Assembly: GCA_016932385.1 (NCBI GenBank)
Contig: JAFGCY010000017.1
Span: 1 to 55,861, forward strand
Source of the DNA: a bacterium
Lineage (GTDB): Bacteria; 4484-113; JAFGCY01
DNA: 55,861 nt
Reading direction: 5' to 3'
Positions 44,991 through 54,923 of the stretch are shown here, piece after piece; position 1 is the stretch's first letter, and the number at the start of each line of letters is the position of its first letter. Below the pieces are notes generated by a model. That model was not told the DNA's origin and did no database searches. It worked only from the letters and a program-made list of their open reading frames with translations. Made by a program: the position numbers and the translations under genes.

Positions 44991-45671
44991 ATGGCTTTTG
45001 CCGACGAACTGGTGAATATCAAGGCAATTTTCACCAGCCTGATCGAGGCGTTGGAATTATCCGATCCGTATACACGCGGCCACAGTGAGCGCGTCGGATC
45101 GCTCAGCGTCGCCCTGGGGCTGGAGTTAGGCCTGACCACGCGCGAGCTGGAAGTGCTCAAGGACGCCGGCGCGCTGCACGATATCGGCAAGATCGGCGTC
45201 AGCAAGGACCTACTCAACAAACCCGGGCGCCTGACCGAAGTGGAATTCGACGAGGTCAAGCGCCACGTCATTTACGGTTTCAACATCCTCAAACCGCTGG
45301 ACCAGCCGGAATTGCTGGATATCACGCTGTTGCATCACGAGCGGATCGACGGCCGCGGGTATCCCTACGGCCGCTCGGACTTGCCGATTCTCGTGCGGGT
45401 GGCCCAGATCGCCGATGTCTGGGATGCGCTGACCAGCAACCGCCCCTATCGCGACGCGATGACGTTTGCCAAGGCGCGCGAGTTGATGGGCGGGAACGAA
45501 AACACGTTCGGCTTCGATCCGATGCTGTTGGAATCCTTCCTCCGCCTGACGCGCTTCATCTTCCCGGAGGGCGATTGCGATCCGGACGAGATGTCGCGGA
45601 TCCTGGATGAAATCGCCGGACTGAATCTCAGCGAGGATCTCGCGCCAACCAGCACTACGCTCCGCGCCTGA
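44991..45671 (+). CDS. HD-GYP domain phosphodiesterase
   Basis: 226 aa, essentially a stand-alone HD-GYP domain that hydrolyses c-di-GMP (or related cyclic dinucleotides). His 31 in TRGHSERVGSLS, HD in ALHDIGKIG (63-64), HHE (115-117) and GYP within DGRGYPYG (123-125), followed by VAQIADVWDALTSNRPYR, are all there. No sensor domain, so activity depends on expression or partner proteins. The ATG at 44991 is preferred over an upstream in-frame start because the -10 TATACT ends eight bases before it. Confidence 0.9.
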   Translation: MAFADELVNIKAIFTSLIEALELSDPYTRGHSERVGSLSVALGLELGLTTRELEVLKDAGALHDIGKIGVSKDLLNKPGRLTEVEFDEVKRHVIYGFNILKPLDQPELLDITLLHHERIDGRGYPYGRSDLPILVRVAQIADVWDALTSNRPYRDAMTFAKARELMGGNENTFGFDPMLLESFLRLTRFIFPEGDCDPDEMSRILDEIAGLNLSEDLAPTSTTLRA

Positions 45672-45727
45672 CGCCCAGAACACCTGGCTGTTCCGGCCTC
45701 AACCTTACAGCGAACCGCCGTGCCGGC

Positions 45728-46255
45728 TTACTTCGATACCAGCGCTTGCACGGCCTTCAGGCTTTCCTCGACGTGGCTGGTCACATCGCCGCGGCCGGAG
45801 TAGTAATACACCAGCACGATATAGCCTTCCTTGTCCAGGACAAAGGTAATGCGCTTGATCGACTTACCGCCCCCCAGACGGACGCCGAAGTCGTGCCAGA
45901 GCTGCAGCCCCTCATCGGTCAGCAGCTTGAACGGAAGCTTCAGCTTCTCGGCAAATTTGGCATTCGCGGCCGGCTTGTCCGAGCTGACTCCGAAGACGGC
46001 CGTGCCCGTCAGCGCAAACTCGCCGTAGCGCTCGGCGAAGGCGGCGGTTTCCTTGGTACAGCCGCTCGTGTTGGCCCGTGGGTAGTAAAACAGCACGACC
46101 GGCTGCTTGCCGTGGAAATCCGCCAGGGAGACCCGGCCGCCGTCGTGGGCGGTCAATGTCGCCGCCGGGGCCCGATCGCCAGTGTCCAGCATGGCCGGAG
46201 CCTGACCGGCGGAATTTTCGCTATCCGGTGAGTACAGCACGTCTAGCCACCACAT
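45728..46255 (-). CDS. Peroxiredoxin, Bcp/PrxQ-like, single-Cys
   Basis: 175 aa thioredoxin-fold peroxidase. The active-site block FYYPRANTSGCTKET holds the peroxidatic Cys 66 with the Bcp-like C-T-K-E context. It is the only Cys in the protein; Bcp usually has a resolving Cys five residues later, so this is a 1-Cys form that needs an external thiol. GVSSDKPAANAKFAEK and RITFVLDKEG are typical of the family. The N-terminal 20 residues (MWWLDVLYS) are unusual. ATG at 46253-46255 is preceded by TATTGT six bases upstream. Confidence 0.88.
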   Translation of the reverse strand: MWWLDVLYSPDSENSAGQAPAMLDTGDRAPAATLTAHDGGRVSLADFHGKQPVVLFYYPRANTSGCTKETAAFAERYGEFALTGTAVFGVSSDKPAANAKFAEKLKLPFKLLTDEGLQLWHDFGVRLGGGKSIKRITFVLDKEGYIVLVYYYSGRGDVTSHVEESLKAVQALVSK

Positions 46256-46261
46256 GCTTAA

Positions 46262-46267
46262 ACAATA
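46262..46267 (-). promoter_or_regulatory. Leaderless-type -10 for the peroxiredoxin
   Basis: TATTGT, then TTAAGC, then ATG at 46255 (minus strand, six bases). Confidence 0.45.
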
Positions 46268-46410
46268 CCTTACGGGCCAGCCTAATTGTCTATTCGGCTA
46301 TCCGCATCCATCGCGGGCCGGCAATTCTGGCGATTTATTGAATACAAGTCTCACTTCCATCGTCATGCTTGCGTTACTTAATTAGCAGCCAATGCGAGCG
46401 GGAGCCGGTA

Positions 46411-46635
46411 ATGCCCTATTGTAAAAACTGCGGCTCGTTCTATTTCGGGCTTCGGTGCGACAACTGCAACCACAGCAATATCCGCCTGACGACGCAGGTC
46501 GACATCGAGACCGCGCCGGAACTGGTCGAGTGCCCGACCTGCGGGGGATCCGGCAGCGAAACACAAGAACCATTCGGCGCGATGCGCTGCCACACCTGCG
46601 GGGGACGCGGCTTGATCGTCAGCCGCAACAACTGA
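46411..46635 (+). CDS. Small double zinc-ribbon protein
   Basis: 74 aa. An N-terminal zinc finger CKNCG with CDNC (Cys 4, 7, 16, 19) is followed by two CxxCxGxG units, CPTCGGSG and CHTCGGRG, which resemble half of a DnaJ cysteine-rich domain. It could bind two zinc ions and act in protein or nucleic acid binding. GGGAG precedes the ATG by six bases; an in-frame extension upstream is not supported. Just before lipA, but lipA has its own promoter. Confidence 0.75.
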   Translation: MPYCKNCGSFYFGLRCDNCNHSNIRLTTQVDIETAPELVECPTCGGSGSETQEPFGAMRCHTCGGRGLIVSRNN

Positions 46636-46670
46636 CTCGCCCCCGCCGGCCGCGCGGCGCTCGAAGCGGC

Positions 46671-46676
46671 TATACT
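46671..46676 (+). promoter_or_regulatory. Leaderless-type -10 for lipA
   Basis: TATACT, then AATCGC, then GTG at 46683 (six bases). Confidence 0.6.
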
Positions 46677-46682
46677 AATCGC

Positions 46683-47591
46683 GTGACGGACCGACACGAT
46701 GCCCCAACCCGGCCCAGCTGGATCCGCGTGCGCCGGCTCGACGCCGCGACGCGCGAGATGATGCAGCGCAGCCTGGGCGGCCTGCCGACGGTATGCACCG
46801 CGGCCAACTGCCCGAATATCACGGAATGCTGGCGCCGCGGCACGGCGACGTTCATGATCATGGGCGACATCTGCACGCGCCACTGCAAATTCTGCGGCGT
46901 GACCACCGGCAAACCGCTGCCACTCGACCCCGCCGAGCCGCAACGGCTGGCGGAGAGCATCCGCGACCTCTGCCTGAAGTACGCCGTGATCACCTGCGTC
47001 GATCGCGACGACCTGCCCGACAGCGGCGCGGCGCACTGGGCGGCCTGCATCCGCGCCGTCCAAGCGGGAGCGCCGGGCGTCGGCATTGAAGTGCTGACCG
47101 GCGATTTCAGCGGCGTGGAGCAGGATATCAAGACCGTCGTGACGGCCGGTCCGGACGTGTTCGCGCATAACGTCGAAGTGGTCGAGCGCCTGCAGCGCGA
47201 GGTGCGGCCCGCGGCGGGCTGGCATTGCTCGCTGGGCGTGCTGGCGACGGCCAAGCGCTTGGCGCAGGGGGCCGGACTGCCATTGCTGACCAAGACCGGC
47301 CTGATGCTCGGACTGGGCGAGTCACTCGACGAGGTCAAGACCGCCCTGACGGCGATCCGCGAGTACGACGTCGACCTGCTGACGCTGGGCCAGTATCTGA
47401 AGCCGCTGAACCGCGACGGGCTGTTGGAGGTGGTGCGCTACGTCGAACCGGCGGAGTTCGACGTCCTGGCCGAGTTCGCGCGCTCGATCGGCTTCAAAGG
47501 GGTTGCCGCCACGCCCCTGACCAGAAGCAGCCACCTGGCGGAAACCGTCCTGGCGGAGGCCCGTGGCCAGAGCGAGCGCGGCGATGGCTGA
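46683..47591 (+). CDS. lipA: Lipoyl synthase
   Basis: Radical SAM enzyme inserting two sulfurs into protein-bound octanoyl groups of lipoyl domains. 302 aa from GTG at 46683. Auxiliary cluster Cys in CTAANCPNITEC (38, 43, 49), radical SAM cluster CTRHCKFC (64, 68, 71), and the C-terminal RSSHLA giving the serine ligand. HNVEVVERLQ and MLGLGE are also typical. No lipB adjacent. The VanZ-like gene overlaps its end by eight bases. Confidence 0.95.
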   Translation: MTDRHDAPTRPSWIRVRRLDAATREMMQRSLGGLPTVCTAANCPNITECWRRGTATFMIMGDICTRHCKFCGVTTGKPLPLDPAEPQRLAESIRDLCLKYAVITCVDRDDLPDSGAAHWAACIRAVQAGAPGVGIEVLTGDFSGVEQDIKTVVTAGPDVFAHNVEVVERLQREVRPAAGWHCSLGVLATAKRLAQGAGLPLLTKTGLMLGLGESLDEVKTALTAIREYDVDLLTLGQYLKPLNRDGLLEVVRYVEPAEFDVLAEFARSIGFKGVAATPLTRSSHLAETVLAEARGQSERGDG

Positions 47592-47952
47592 TCCACGGCG
47601 CGGCTGGGTGCGGGGACTGGCCTATACGATCGGCCTGGCGGTCTTCCTGGCCCACGTAATGACACTGGCGATTCCAACCACCCGTCCCGATTGGCTGAGC
47701 TTGGAGATGCGCGACCTGGCCGGACACTTCGCGATGCTGTTCACCTTCGCCTTGGTCTACCGGTTGAGCTTCACGCGCGCCGCGCGCCTGCCCAGCCTGG
47801 CGACGGCTTGTGTCTGCGCCGGCTGGGGCGCGGCCTGCGAGTGCTCGCAGCTCCTGATCAGCACGCGCGAGTTCAACCTGTTCGAGCTGTCCGCCAACAT
47901 CATCGCGCCGCTGTTCGTGGCCGCGCTGTTCTACATCATCCGCGGGCGCTAG
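47584..47952 (+). CDS. VanZ-like membrane protein
   Basis: 122 aa with four hydrophobic helices. RDLAGHFAMLFTFALVYRLS, then ACVCAGWGAACECSQLL and STREFNLFELSANIIAPLFV follow the VanZ-like pattern (H-x3 in helix 2, E-x2-Q in helix 3, D/S-x2-N in helix 4). VanZ gives low-level teicoplanin resistance, but most family members are of unknown role. ATG at 47584 overlaps lipA; an earlier ATG at 47563 is possible. Probably translated from the lipA message. Confidence 0.75.
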   Translation: MADPRRGWVRGLAYTIGLAVFLAHVMTLAIPTTRPDWLSLEMRDLAGHFAMLFTFALVYRLSFTRAARLPSLATACVCAGWGAACECSQLLISTREFNLFELSANIIAPLFVAALFYIIRGR

Positions 47953-48008
47953 CCCCGCCTGGCGCAAGTGCCCAGCAACCCGGCCCGGCATTGCACTCCA
48001 TGACCGGG

Positions 48009-48014
48009 TATAAT
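48009..48014 (+). promoter_or_regulatory. Leaderless-type -10 for the metallo-hydrolase
   Basis: TATAAT, then CCCCGC, then ATG at 48021 (six bases). Confidence 0.6.
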
Positions 48015-48020
48015 CCCCGC

Positions 48021-48674
48021 ATGCTCAGCGTTGAACGGTTTATCTGCGGCCCACTGCAGAACAATGTTTACCTGCTCGTCGATGACACAAGCAATGAGTG
48101 CGCCGTTATCGACCCCGGCATCGACTGCCAGGTTGTCATCGAAGCCATTCGCAACAAGAGCCTGACGACGCGCTACATTCTGCTCACCCACGGGCATTTC
48201 GACCACGTCTTCTCCCTGGCGGATTTCAAGCGCGAATTGGGCGCGCAGGTGGTGATGCATCCGGCGGACGAGCCGCTGATCGAGCGGCTCAGCGAGGTCA
48301 GCGCCAACTGGGGTTTTCCCGGAGCGAGTCCCGCCCCCCCGCCCGATATCGAGCTGGCCCACGGCCAACGGCTGGACCTGGGTGAAACAACGATCGAGGT
48401 CCGGCATACTCCGGGCCACTCGCCGGGCCAGGTCGCCTTTATCACCGGCGGCAACGCTTTCGTCGGCGATACGTTGTTCTGGCGCGGGATCGGGCGCTAC
48501 GACTTGCCCGGCAGCGACTTCGCGGCGCTGGTCCGGAGTATCACCGAGCAGCTTTACACCCTGCCGGGAGCGACCATCGTCTGGCCCGGCCACGGACAGG
48601 AGACCACGGTCGACGAAGAGCGGCGGCTCAATCCGTATGTCGGCGACGGTGCGCGGTTCAAACCGCAGATCTAG
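48021..48674 (+). CDS. Metallo-beta-lactamase fold hydrolase (glyoxalase II-like)
   Basis: 217 aa. Metal ligands THGHFDH (56-62), TPGHSPG, VGDTLF and VWPGHGQET are all in place, and the general architecture matches the short glyoxalase II-related hydrolases that act on thioesters or related small molecules. FICGPLQNNVYLL opens the fold. The C-terminal domain of true glyoxalase II is absent. Starts at the ATG six bases after TATAAT. Confidence 0.92.
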   Translation: MLSVERFICGPLQNNVYLLVDDTSNECAVIDPGIDCQVVIEAIRNKSLTTRYILLTHGHFDHVFSLADFKRELGAQVVMHPADEPLIERLSEVSANWGFPGASPAPPPDIELAHGQRLDLGETTIEVRHTPGHSPGQVAFITGGNAFVGDTLFWRGIGRYDLPGSDFAALVRSITEQLYTLPGATIVWPGHGQETTVDEERRLNPYVGDGARFKPQI

Positions 48675-48683
48675 CCTGGCTGC

Positions 48684-51386
48684 CTACTGTCCCTGGCTCA
48701 ACCGATCGATATGCGGCCGGCAATAATCCACGGCGGCCTGCAGTTCCCGACGTAAACTTGTCAGCAATCCCGGCACCGCGTTCAAGTTTAGATCCTTACC
48801 TGCCATTTCAATCTTATATGCTTCCTCGCGAACGCGCTCCAGTAGCAACTCCGCCGAGGCCCCTTTCATGGAGTGGGCCGAGCGGACCAGCAGTTCCTGG
48901 TTCTCATCGGTCAAAGCTTGCTCGATGGATTCAACAAAACCGTAGGACTCCTCGATGTAAGCGTTCATCAGTTCCACCCAGAATTCCTCATCCCCGGCGC
49001 GGCTAATGCTGGCCTGGATGTCCACGGGCGGGATCAGCACAGCGGGCTCCTCTGGCTCGGCCTCAACCGGCTCGCCGGCCACCTTGCCGAAGGCCAACTC
49101 GGGCGGCTCGTCCGCCAGGCAGTATTTCTCAATCATGCGCAGCAGCTTCTCCGGCTCTACCGGCTTGGCCAGATAGTCGGTCATGCCGGCGGCGATACAC
49201 TTTTCGCGGTCGCCGGCCATGGCGTGCGCCGTCATGGCGATCACCGGCAGTTTGCCCTCCTCCGGCAACTTGCGGATCTCGCGGGTCGCCTCATAGCCGT
49301 CCATCACCGGCATCTGGCAATCCATCAAGACGATGTCGTAGGCGCCGGTTTTAACGCGCTCGACGGCTTCCAGCCCGTTGACGGCCAGGTCGGCGTTATA
49401 GCCAGCGCGCGTGAGGATCCGCATGGCGACCTTCTGGTTGACGCGGTTGTCCTCGACCAACAGCAGGCGCAGATTGTGCCGCCGCGCCTCGCTGATCGAG
49501 TGCTGCGTGACCAGTTCACGCTGCCGTGTTTCGTCCTCCTCCTGGCTGTGCCCGATCAGGGTGGCGATGCAATCGAACAGAGTCGACTGCTTGACCGGCT
49601 TGACCAGGTAGGCGCTGAAGCCGGCGTGGCCCATCCGTTTGGCGTCGCCGCGCTGCGCGGCAGAAGTCAACAGGACCAGCGAGATATCGGCCAGCTGCGG
49701 ATCGTCCTTGATTTGCCGCGCCAGCTCCTCGCCGTTCATCCCCGGCATGTAATAATCCAGAATCGCCAGATCGTAGGCTTCGTTCGTTCCAGCCTTGGTC
49801 CGCAACAACTCCAACGCGGCCTCGGCGTCTTCCGCCAGGTCATGGCCGATGCCCCAGGTGCTCAATTGCCGGGACAGGATATTGCGGTTGGTCTGGTTGT
49901 CGTCGACGACCAGGACGTGGATGTTGCGCACCTGCTCCAGCGTCGCCGGCTTGTCGGCTTCCTTGGCGGATTGCTCGCGGAGCGGCAGGGTAAACCAGAA
50001 AGTCGAGCCGCTGTCCTCATCGCTGTTGAGGCCGATCTGACCGCCCATCAATGCGACCAGCCGCTTGCTGATCGCCAGGCCCAACCCCGTACCGCCGAAG
50101 CGCCGGGTGGTGGAAGCATCGGCCTGGGTAAACGACTCGAAAATCGTTTCCAGCTTGTCCGGCGGGATACCGACGCCCGTGTCATGGACGCAGATCCACA
50201 GTTGCGGGCATTCCAGGTCGGACTTCTCCTGCCGGACCTGGATCACAACCTCGCCCTTCTCGGTGAACTTCACGGCGTTGCTGAGCAGGTTCAGCAGAAC
50301 CTGCCGGATTCTCCCCGGATCGCCATGTTGCAGGGCCGGAACGTGCGGATTGATATCCAACACCAACTCCAGCCCCTTTTCATGGGCCTTGGGCGCAATC
50401 AACTCGGCGCTCTTCTCCAGCAGCTCCCGCAGATCAAAGTCGATGTTCTCGATATCCAGTTTGCCGGCTTCAATCTTCGAGAAGTCCAGCACGTCGTTGA
50501 TGATCGCCAGCAGGGCTTCCGCGGACTGCTCGATCGTAATGGCGTATTCATGCTGTTCGGCCGACAACTCGGTATCCAACAACAGGCGCGTCATGCCGAT
50601 CACGCCGTTCATCGGCGTACGGATCTCGTGGCTCATGTTGGCGACGAACTCCGACTTGACCCGGCTGGCCGTCACGGCCGCCGTCAATGCCTCGTCCAGC
50701 TCGGCGTTCTTGCGCGCCAGCTCCTGGGTGGAAGCCTGCAGTTTGGCGGTCGCCTCCTCCGCCTTGATCTCGGCCCGTTTGCGCGAATCGATATCGTGCA
50801 GCGAGGCATGCACGGCCAGCTTGCCCTCATACTCGCGGCGCTGCGCCGTCATCTCGATCCAGCACGACGAACCGTCGCGGCACTTCACGCGGTATTCGTA
50901 GCGCGTCGGCACGTACTCCCCGCGAATCCGTCGCTCATAACGGTTGAGGACCATCGACTGGTCGTCGTCGAAGACGATGTCCTGCAGGTGCTTGCCGAGC
51001 ACATCGGTTTCATCGATGTAGCCCAGCAACCTGGCCATCGCCGGATTGGCGAAGATGATCACTCCTTCGCTGACGACGAACATCGGCGCCTGGCTCGTGC
51101 GCAGGAGCATCGTGTACTGCGCGTGGCTCTTGCGCAGCTCGTCCTCGGCCTCCTTGCGCTCCTGCATTTCGCGGCGCATCAGCTCGTTGGCCAGTTCCAG
51201 CTCGCGCGTGTGTTCCGCGACCCGCTGCTGCAGCAGGATATTCGATTCGAACAGGGCGTAGGCGCTGCCCTGGGAATCGACGCTGCGTTCCACGCGATCC
51301 ATCAGGGTCTTGTTGATCTTATCGAGCCGGTCGAGTTTCTTGGTCAGTGCCTCGACTTGCGCCTGGAGTTCCTGGTCTGTCGTCAC
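48684..51386 (-). CDS. Hybrid sensor histidine kinase with two receivers and HPt
   Basis: 900 aa, no TM segment, so cytoplasmic. Order: coiled coil (1-90), PAS domain (about 92-200), coiled linker, HisKA with [12 protein letters not shown] (phospho-His 253), HATPase (about 350-470, DTGVGIP and [10 protein letters not shown]), receiver 1 (488-605, Asp 544), receiver 2 (638-752, Asp 689), HPt (about 795-890, AHSMKG with His 838). The full phosphorelay is in one chain. GTG start with GGAGG five bases upstream, two bases after the FIST gene, so the FIST protein is the likely sensory partner. Confidence 0.93.
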   Translation of the reverse strand: MTTDQELQAQVEALTKKLDRLDKINKTLMDRVERSVDSQGSAYALFESNILLQQRVAEHTRELELANELMRREMQERKEAEDELRKSHAQYTMLLRTSQAPMFVVSEGVIIFANPAMARLLGYIDETDVLGKHLQDIVFDDDQSMVLNRYERRIRGEYVPTRYEYRVKCRDGSSCWIEMTAQRREYEGKLAVHASLHDIDSRKRAEIKAEEATAKLQASTQELARKNAELDEALTAAVTASRVKSEFVANMSHEIRTPMNGVIGMTRLLLDTELSAEQHEYAITIEQSAEALLAIINDVLDFSKIEAGKLDIENIDFDLRELLEKSAELIAPKAHEKGLELVLDINPHVPALQHGDPGRIRQVLLNLLSNAVKFTEKGEVVIQVRQEKSDLECPQLWICVHDTGVGIPPDKLETIFESFTQADASTTRRFGGTGLGLAISKRLVALMGGQIGLNSDEDSGSTFWFTLPLREQSAKEADKPATLEQVRNIHVLVVDDNQTNRNILSRQLSTWGIGHDLAEDAEAALELLRTKAGTNEAYDLAILDYYMPGMNGEELARQIKDDPQLADISLVLLTSAAQRGDAKRMGHAGFSAYLVKPVKQSTLFDCIATLIGHSQEEDETRQRELVTQHSISEARRHNLRLLLVEDNRVNQKVAMRILTRAGYNADLAVNGLEAVERVKTGAYDIVLMDCQMPVMDGYEATREIRKLPEEGKLPVIAMTAHAMAGDREKCIAAGMTDYLAKPVEPEKLLRMIEKYCLADEPPELAFGKVAGEPVEAEPEEPAVLIPPVDIQASISRAGDEEFWVELMNAYIEESYGFVESIEQALTDENQELLVRSAHSMKGASAELLLERVREEAYKIEMAGKDLNLNAVPGLLTSLRRELQAAVDYCRPHIDRLSQGQ

Positions 51387-51387
51387 G

Positions 51388-52530
51388 TTATCCTCCCAGC
51401 GCCACGCCGGTCAGCGTCTGATTGACATGAATCGAATTGAATTGCTCGCCGTACGTGCTGAAGCCGATGAAATGGCAGCCCTTGAGCGCGTCATTCACTT
51501 CGCCGAGGAGGTTCTTGTGCGTGATTTCCAGGCGGCGCAGGATGCAGTCGCAACCCAGGATCAACTGGATCGCCGGCACCTCCATGCACAGGCTGTCCAG
51601 CTGCTGGCGCAGGTTCGACACCAGCTCCGCGCCCTTGCCCAGGCGCAACACCAGGCCGTTGTCGATCGCGCAGTAGAACGACAGGCTGCCGTCCTCGTTG
51701 GCTTTCTGGATCGAGCGCACGTAGTACTCGCCGCCGATCATCAGCATCACGGGATGGGTGGAGAACACCTGCGGCGTCAGCTCGGACGGATCTTTCCCCA
51801 CGGCGGCCGCATATTCCTCCGCGGCCGGCGCGCCGTTGATCTCATAGACCACGCGCTTCGACGCGTCCGCGGCGGTGATCACCAAGCGCTCGTCGGTCGC
51901 CTCGAAGTGCTGCGTCTTGAACACTTTGAACGGCAGAGTGGTTTCAAACAGGGTGATCAGCGCCGCATTGGCGATGAATTCACCCCCGCTGTAAACCCAG
52001 GAGTTTTTAAAGGCCAGGTCGTCGCCGGCGCTGCCGCCAATCAACGGCACGTCGTTCAGCGCCCCATGCAGGGCGGCCGTGGTCTTCTCCTCCAGCATCG
52101 ACATACCGTCGATCAGCAGCACCGCGAACATCTTGGCCGGCGTCAGCTTGTCGAACAGCTTCAGGCCTTTTTCCATGCAGGCGACCAGGTCCTGGGCATC
52201 CTGCATCGACATTTTATCCAGATCCCTGAGCAAGTACGGCTGCATCCGCAGCTCGGGACTGCTCAGGCTCGTGCCGACGATCCCGCCGTCCGTGTAACCG
52301 TTGTCGGAGAGAATCTCGCCCGCCGTGGTGCACCCGATCACCGGGCAATCGAACGCCTGCTGGATCTCCCGACCGAGTACGGCGAGGTCGTATTTGCTGG
52401 AACAGAAGAAAACGACTCCGCTCATCTCCGGCTGCTCGAGCTGCTGCTTGAGCTCCTGGACTGCCTGGACTGCATCCGCCGCCTGCGAAGCGCCCTGCTT
52501 GACGCTCAGCCTTGTCTCGCTGGTATCCAT
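51388..52530 (-). CDS. FIST domain sensor protein
   Basis: 380 aa with FIST N and C halves: [52 protein letters not shown] on the N side; [17 protein letters not shown] and [17 protein letters not shown] on the C side. FIST proteins act as small-ligand sensors. Those encoded beside hybrid kinases include NosP, a heme NO sensor that controls a NahK-type kinase. Whether this one binds heme cannot be decided by eye. ATG at 52528-52530 has AGGAGGA six bases upstream; a GTG one codon earlier is possible. Operon with the kinase. Confidence 0.88.
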   Translation of the reverse strand: MDTSETRLSVKQGASQAADAVQAVQELKQQLEQPEMSGVVFFCSSKYDLAVLGREIQQAFDCPVIGCTTAGEILSDNGYTDGGIVGTSLSSPELRMQPYLLRDLDKMSMQDAQDLVACMEKGLKLFDKLTPAKMFAVLLIDGMSMLEEKTTAALHGALNDVPLIGGSAGDDLAFKNSWVYSGGEFIANAALITLFETTLPFKVFKTQHFEATDERLVITAADASKRVVYEINGAPAAEEYAAAVGKDPSELTPQVFSTHPVMLMIGGEYYVRSIQKANEDGSLSFYCAIDNGLVLRLGKGAELVSNLRQQLDSLCMEVPAIQLILGCDCILRRLEITHKNLLGEVNDALKGCHFIGFSTYGEQFNSIHVNQTLTGVALGG

Positions 52531-52649
52531 CACCTGTCCTCCTCGGCCTGGCCGTGATTCTCCTGCACTGGATCAAGCCCTGCCCCTGGCTCAATCCCGC
52601 AGGATTAATTGTAAGCGAGAACAATTGAATTTGGTGTAAAACTTAGATC

Positions 52650-52664
52650 AAACCGCCCCGGTTT
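52650..52664 (-). terminator. Hairpins downstream of dsbD
   Basis: AAACCG-CCC-CGGTTT perfect stem, and next to it AACCCGC/GCGGGTT arms (about 52667-52696). They follow the dsbD stop on the minus strand by some 75 bases and lie upstream of the FIST gene. U-runs are short. Confidence 0.4.
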
Positions 52665-52740
52665 AAACCCGCGTTAAATCAGACCCGATGCGGGTTGAGT
52701 CGGATTACCGTTCTCCATATCACGCCGGTGGCGGACAGCG

Positions 52741-54816
52741 CTAGCGCGATACCGCCTCGCGCATGGAGTCATGCAGCCGCGCCGGGGTATACACACCGTC
52801 GAGCAGAATCGGGTTGTTGGGATCGTTGCCGGGGAAGATCGCCGTCAACGGCACACTGTTGAAGCCTAAGGCAATCAACACGTTGCCGATCTCGTCGTCT
52901 TCCTCCTTGGTCGTCCAGTCCGCATACAAGAAGACGATGTCGAGTTCGTCCTTCAATTCCTTGGTGGAATCGATGTTCAGCGCGGTCTTTTCGTTGTACT
53001 TGCAGTTCGGGCACCAGTCGGCCGTGAAGTCGACCAGCACCGTCCGGCCGTCGGCCAAGTAGTCCTGCAAAAGCGCCAGGCTGAAGTCCTCCCAGCCCTC
53101 GTGACCATTCGTGCTGATCGGTGTTGCGGCCCCACTCGCCCCGCCACTGCGCAAGGCTTCTCGCATGGAAATGATCTGTTCCTCGTACATCTTGGTTTCG
53201 GTACGAGTCATCTCCATCGCCCGGTAGGAGCGCGGAATGAAATACCAGCCGCTTAACAGGATCAGCACTACACTGACCACGACCGCCCAGACCAGGCCCG
53301 TGCGCGGGATGAGGACGAGCTTGCCCCACAGCCAGAAGATCAGCGCCAGGCTGGCCAGCAGCGCCAGCACCCAGACGATCGCGTAGGGGCCCATCACGCC
53401 GGCCAGCGTCCAGAACAGCCAGACCACCGTGCCGAACAGCATGAAGCTCATGAAGTGCTTGAACAGCGTCAGGCTGTCCTTGCTCTCCTGCAGCCGGCGG
53501 CTGAAGCGCCCGCGGTCGCGCCGGCCCATGCGGGCCACGAAAGGCAGCAGCAGCACATAGGGCAACGCCATGCCGATGCCGACGAACAGGAAGATCATCA
53601 GCGTATAGAACGCGCCGAGGGTGAAAGCGGCGATCAGCGCGTAACCGAGGAACGGCCCGACACATGGAGTGCCCAGCAGCGTCGCCAGCACGCCCTTGAA
53701 GAACGAACCGACATAGCCTTCCTTCTCCGCCAGTCCTTCGCCGCCCTCGGTCACGGTGGACGGCGCCTTGAACTTGAAGACGTCGGCCAGACTCAGGCCG
53801 AACACGAAGACGATCGCGATCATCACGATCAGGAAAGTCGGATTCTGGAACTGGAAGCCCCAACCGAGTTGCGTGCCGGCGGCCTGGATGCCGACGATCG
53901 CCAGCGCCCCGGCCAGGAAGGTCGCGATGATGCCGGCGGCGAAGATCAGCCCGTGGTTGATCATCGTGCGCGGATCCTGCTCGACGCCCTTGGCCAGGTC
54001 GATCACCTTGATGCTGACGACGGGCAGCACGCAGGGCATCACGTTGAGGATCAGTCCGCCCAGCAGCGCGAAGATCAACAGCTTCCACAGCGGCCATTGC
54101 GCGCCGCTCTCGACGTTGACGTTTTGAATGTCGAAACCGCCGGCCGGAGCTGCTTTTCCCCCATCCTCGGACTCGCCCCCCGGAAAAATCTCGATGTTGG
54201 ATTCCTGGGCCGCCGGCAACGTGTAACGGCTGATGTCGACTTCGACGGGCTGCTGCATTTCCGCAAGCGTCAGCACCTGCTGCTCGGGTACGGCACCGGG
54301 CGCAACGACCTCCATCTCCCAGCTGAGCTGGATCTGCGAGGGCTGCAGGCACATCATTTCCGTGCAGGCGGAGAACAGGAACTGCGCCGTGAACGTCCGC
54401 GGGCCCGGCTCGGCATCCGCGGCCAGCTTGCCCGTCGCGTAGATCACCGGCTGGCCGATCAGCCACATCTGCGTATCGTGCGGCTGGCCCGGCGGGAAGA
54501 CGACGGCGCTCCACTCCACATCGTCGGCGGCGTCCATCGCGGCCACCGACGGCACGTAGCTCCAGTCCTCGCTGGGTTCGGAACCGTACATGTGGAAGTG
54601 GATCTCGCCGTTGTTATAGGGGATCGCCCGCGCGGCGACGATGAATTCGTCGCCCGGCGCGAGATACGTGCGGTCGGCGAAGGTGTCGACCAGCACGGCG
54701 TACTGCGACTCGATGAAGTCGTCCGCCGAGGCATCCGGCGGGACTTCGGCCAGGGCGACCGCCGCCGCCATGACCACCGCCAGCAATACCGCCCAGATCA
54801 GTGTATGCCGCTTCAT
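52741..54816 (-). CDS. dsbD: Thiol:disulfide interchange protein DsbD
   Basis: Carries reducing power across the inner membrane. 691 aa. Signal peptide (1-23), an N-terminal immunoglobulin-like domain with the redox pair in SACTEMMCLQ (Cys 151, 156), then eight TM helices with MPCVLPVVSIK and LGTPCVGPFLGY (the transmembrane Cys), and a C-terminal thioredoxin domain with DWCPNCKYNE (about 603, 606). ATG at 54814-54816 has AAGGA upstream; an earlier in-frame start is unlikely. Divergent from the 54960 gene with an ATACCC palindrome between them. May serve cytochrome c maturation or copper/thiol homeostasis. Confidence 0.92.
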   Translation of the reverse strand: MKRHTLIWAVLLAVVMAAAVALAEVPPDASADDFIESQYAVLVDTFADRTYLAPGDEFIVAARAIPYNNGEIHFHMYGSEPSEDWSYVPSVAAMDAADDVEWSAVVFPPGQPHDTQMWLIGQPVIYATGKLAADAEPGPRTFTAQFLFSACTEMMCLQPSQIQLSWEMEVVAPGAVPEQQVLTLAEMQQPVEVDISRYTLPAAQESNIEIFPGGESEDGGKAAPAGGFDIQNVNVESGAQWPLWKLLIFALLGGLILNVMPCVLPVVSIKVIDLAKGVEQDPRTMINHGLIFAAGIIATFLAGALAIVGIQAAGTQLGWGFQFQNPTFLIVMIAIVFVFGLSLADVFKFKAPSTVTEGGEGLAEKEGYVGSFFKGVLATLLGTPCVGPFLGYALIAAFTLGAFYTLMIFLFVGIGMALPYVLLLPFVARMGRRDRGRFSRRLQESKDSLTLFKHFMSFMLFGTVVWLFWTLAGVMGPYAIVWVLALLASLALIFWLWGKLVLIPRTGLVWAVVVSVVLILLSGWYFIPRSYRAMEMTRTETKMYEEQIISMREALRSGGASGAATPISTNGHEGWEDFSLALLQDYLADGRTVLVDFTADWCPNCKYNEKTALNIDSTKELKDELDIVFLYADWTTKEEDDEIGNVLIALGFNSVPLTAIFPGNDPNNPILLDGVYTPARLHDSMREAVSR

Positions 54817-54897
54817 GCCATATCCTTGCGATGTAGTGTCTCTGCCAGCCGGCACCGGGCATCGGCGCCGGAGCGCTTTACCAACCTGCAGCCAGTT

Positions 54898-54903
54898 ATC
54901 TTA
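54898..54903 (-). promoter_or_regulatory. Possible -10 of dsbD
   Basis: TAAGAT on the minus strand, about 80 bases before the dsbD ATG. The 54924-54939 palindrome lies just upstream, where a -35 would sit. Weak. Confidence 0.3.
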
Positions 54904-54923
54904 GCCCTTGGCCGTCTTTTTGT

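Noticed and set aside
48873..51425. Plus-strand open frame of about 850 residues opposite the histidine kinase
   Set aside because: Composition is that of an antisense shadow; the minus-strand kinase explains every base.
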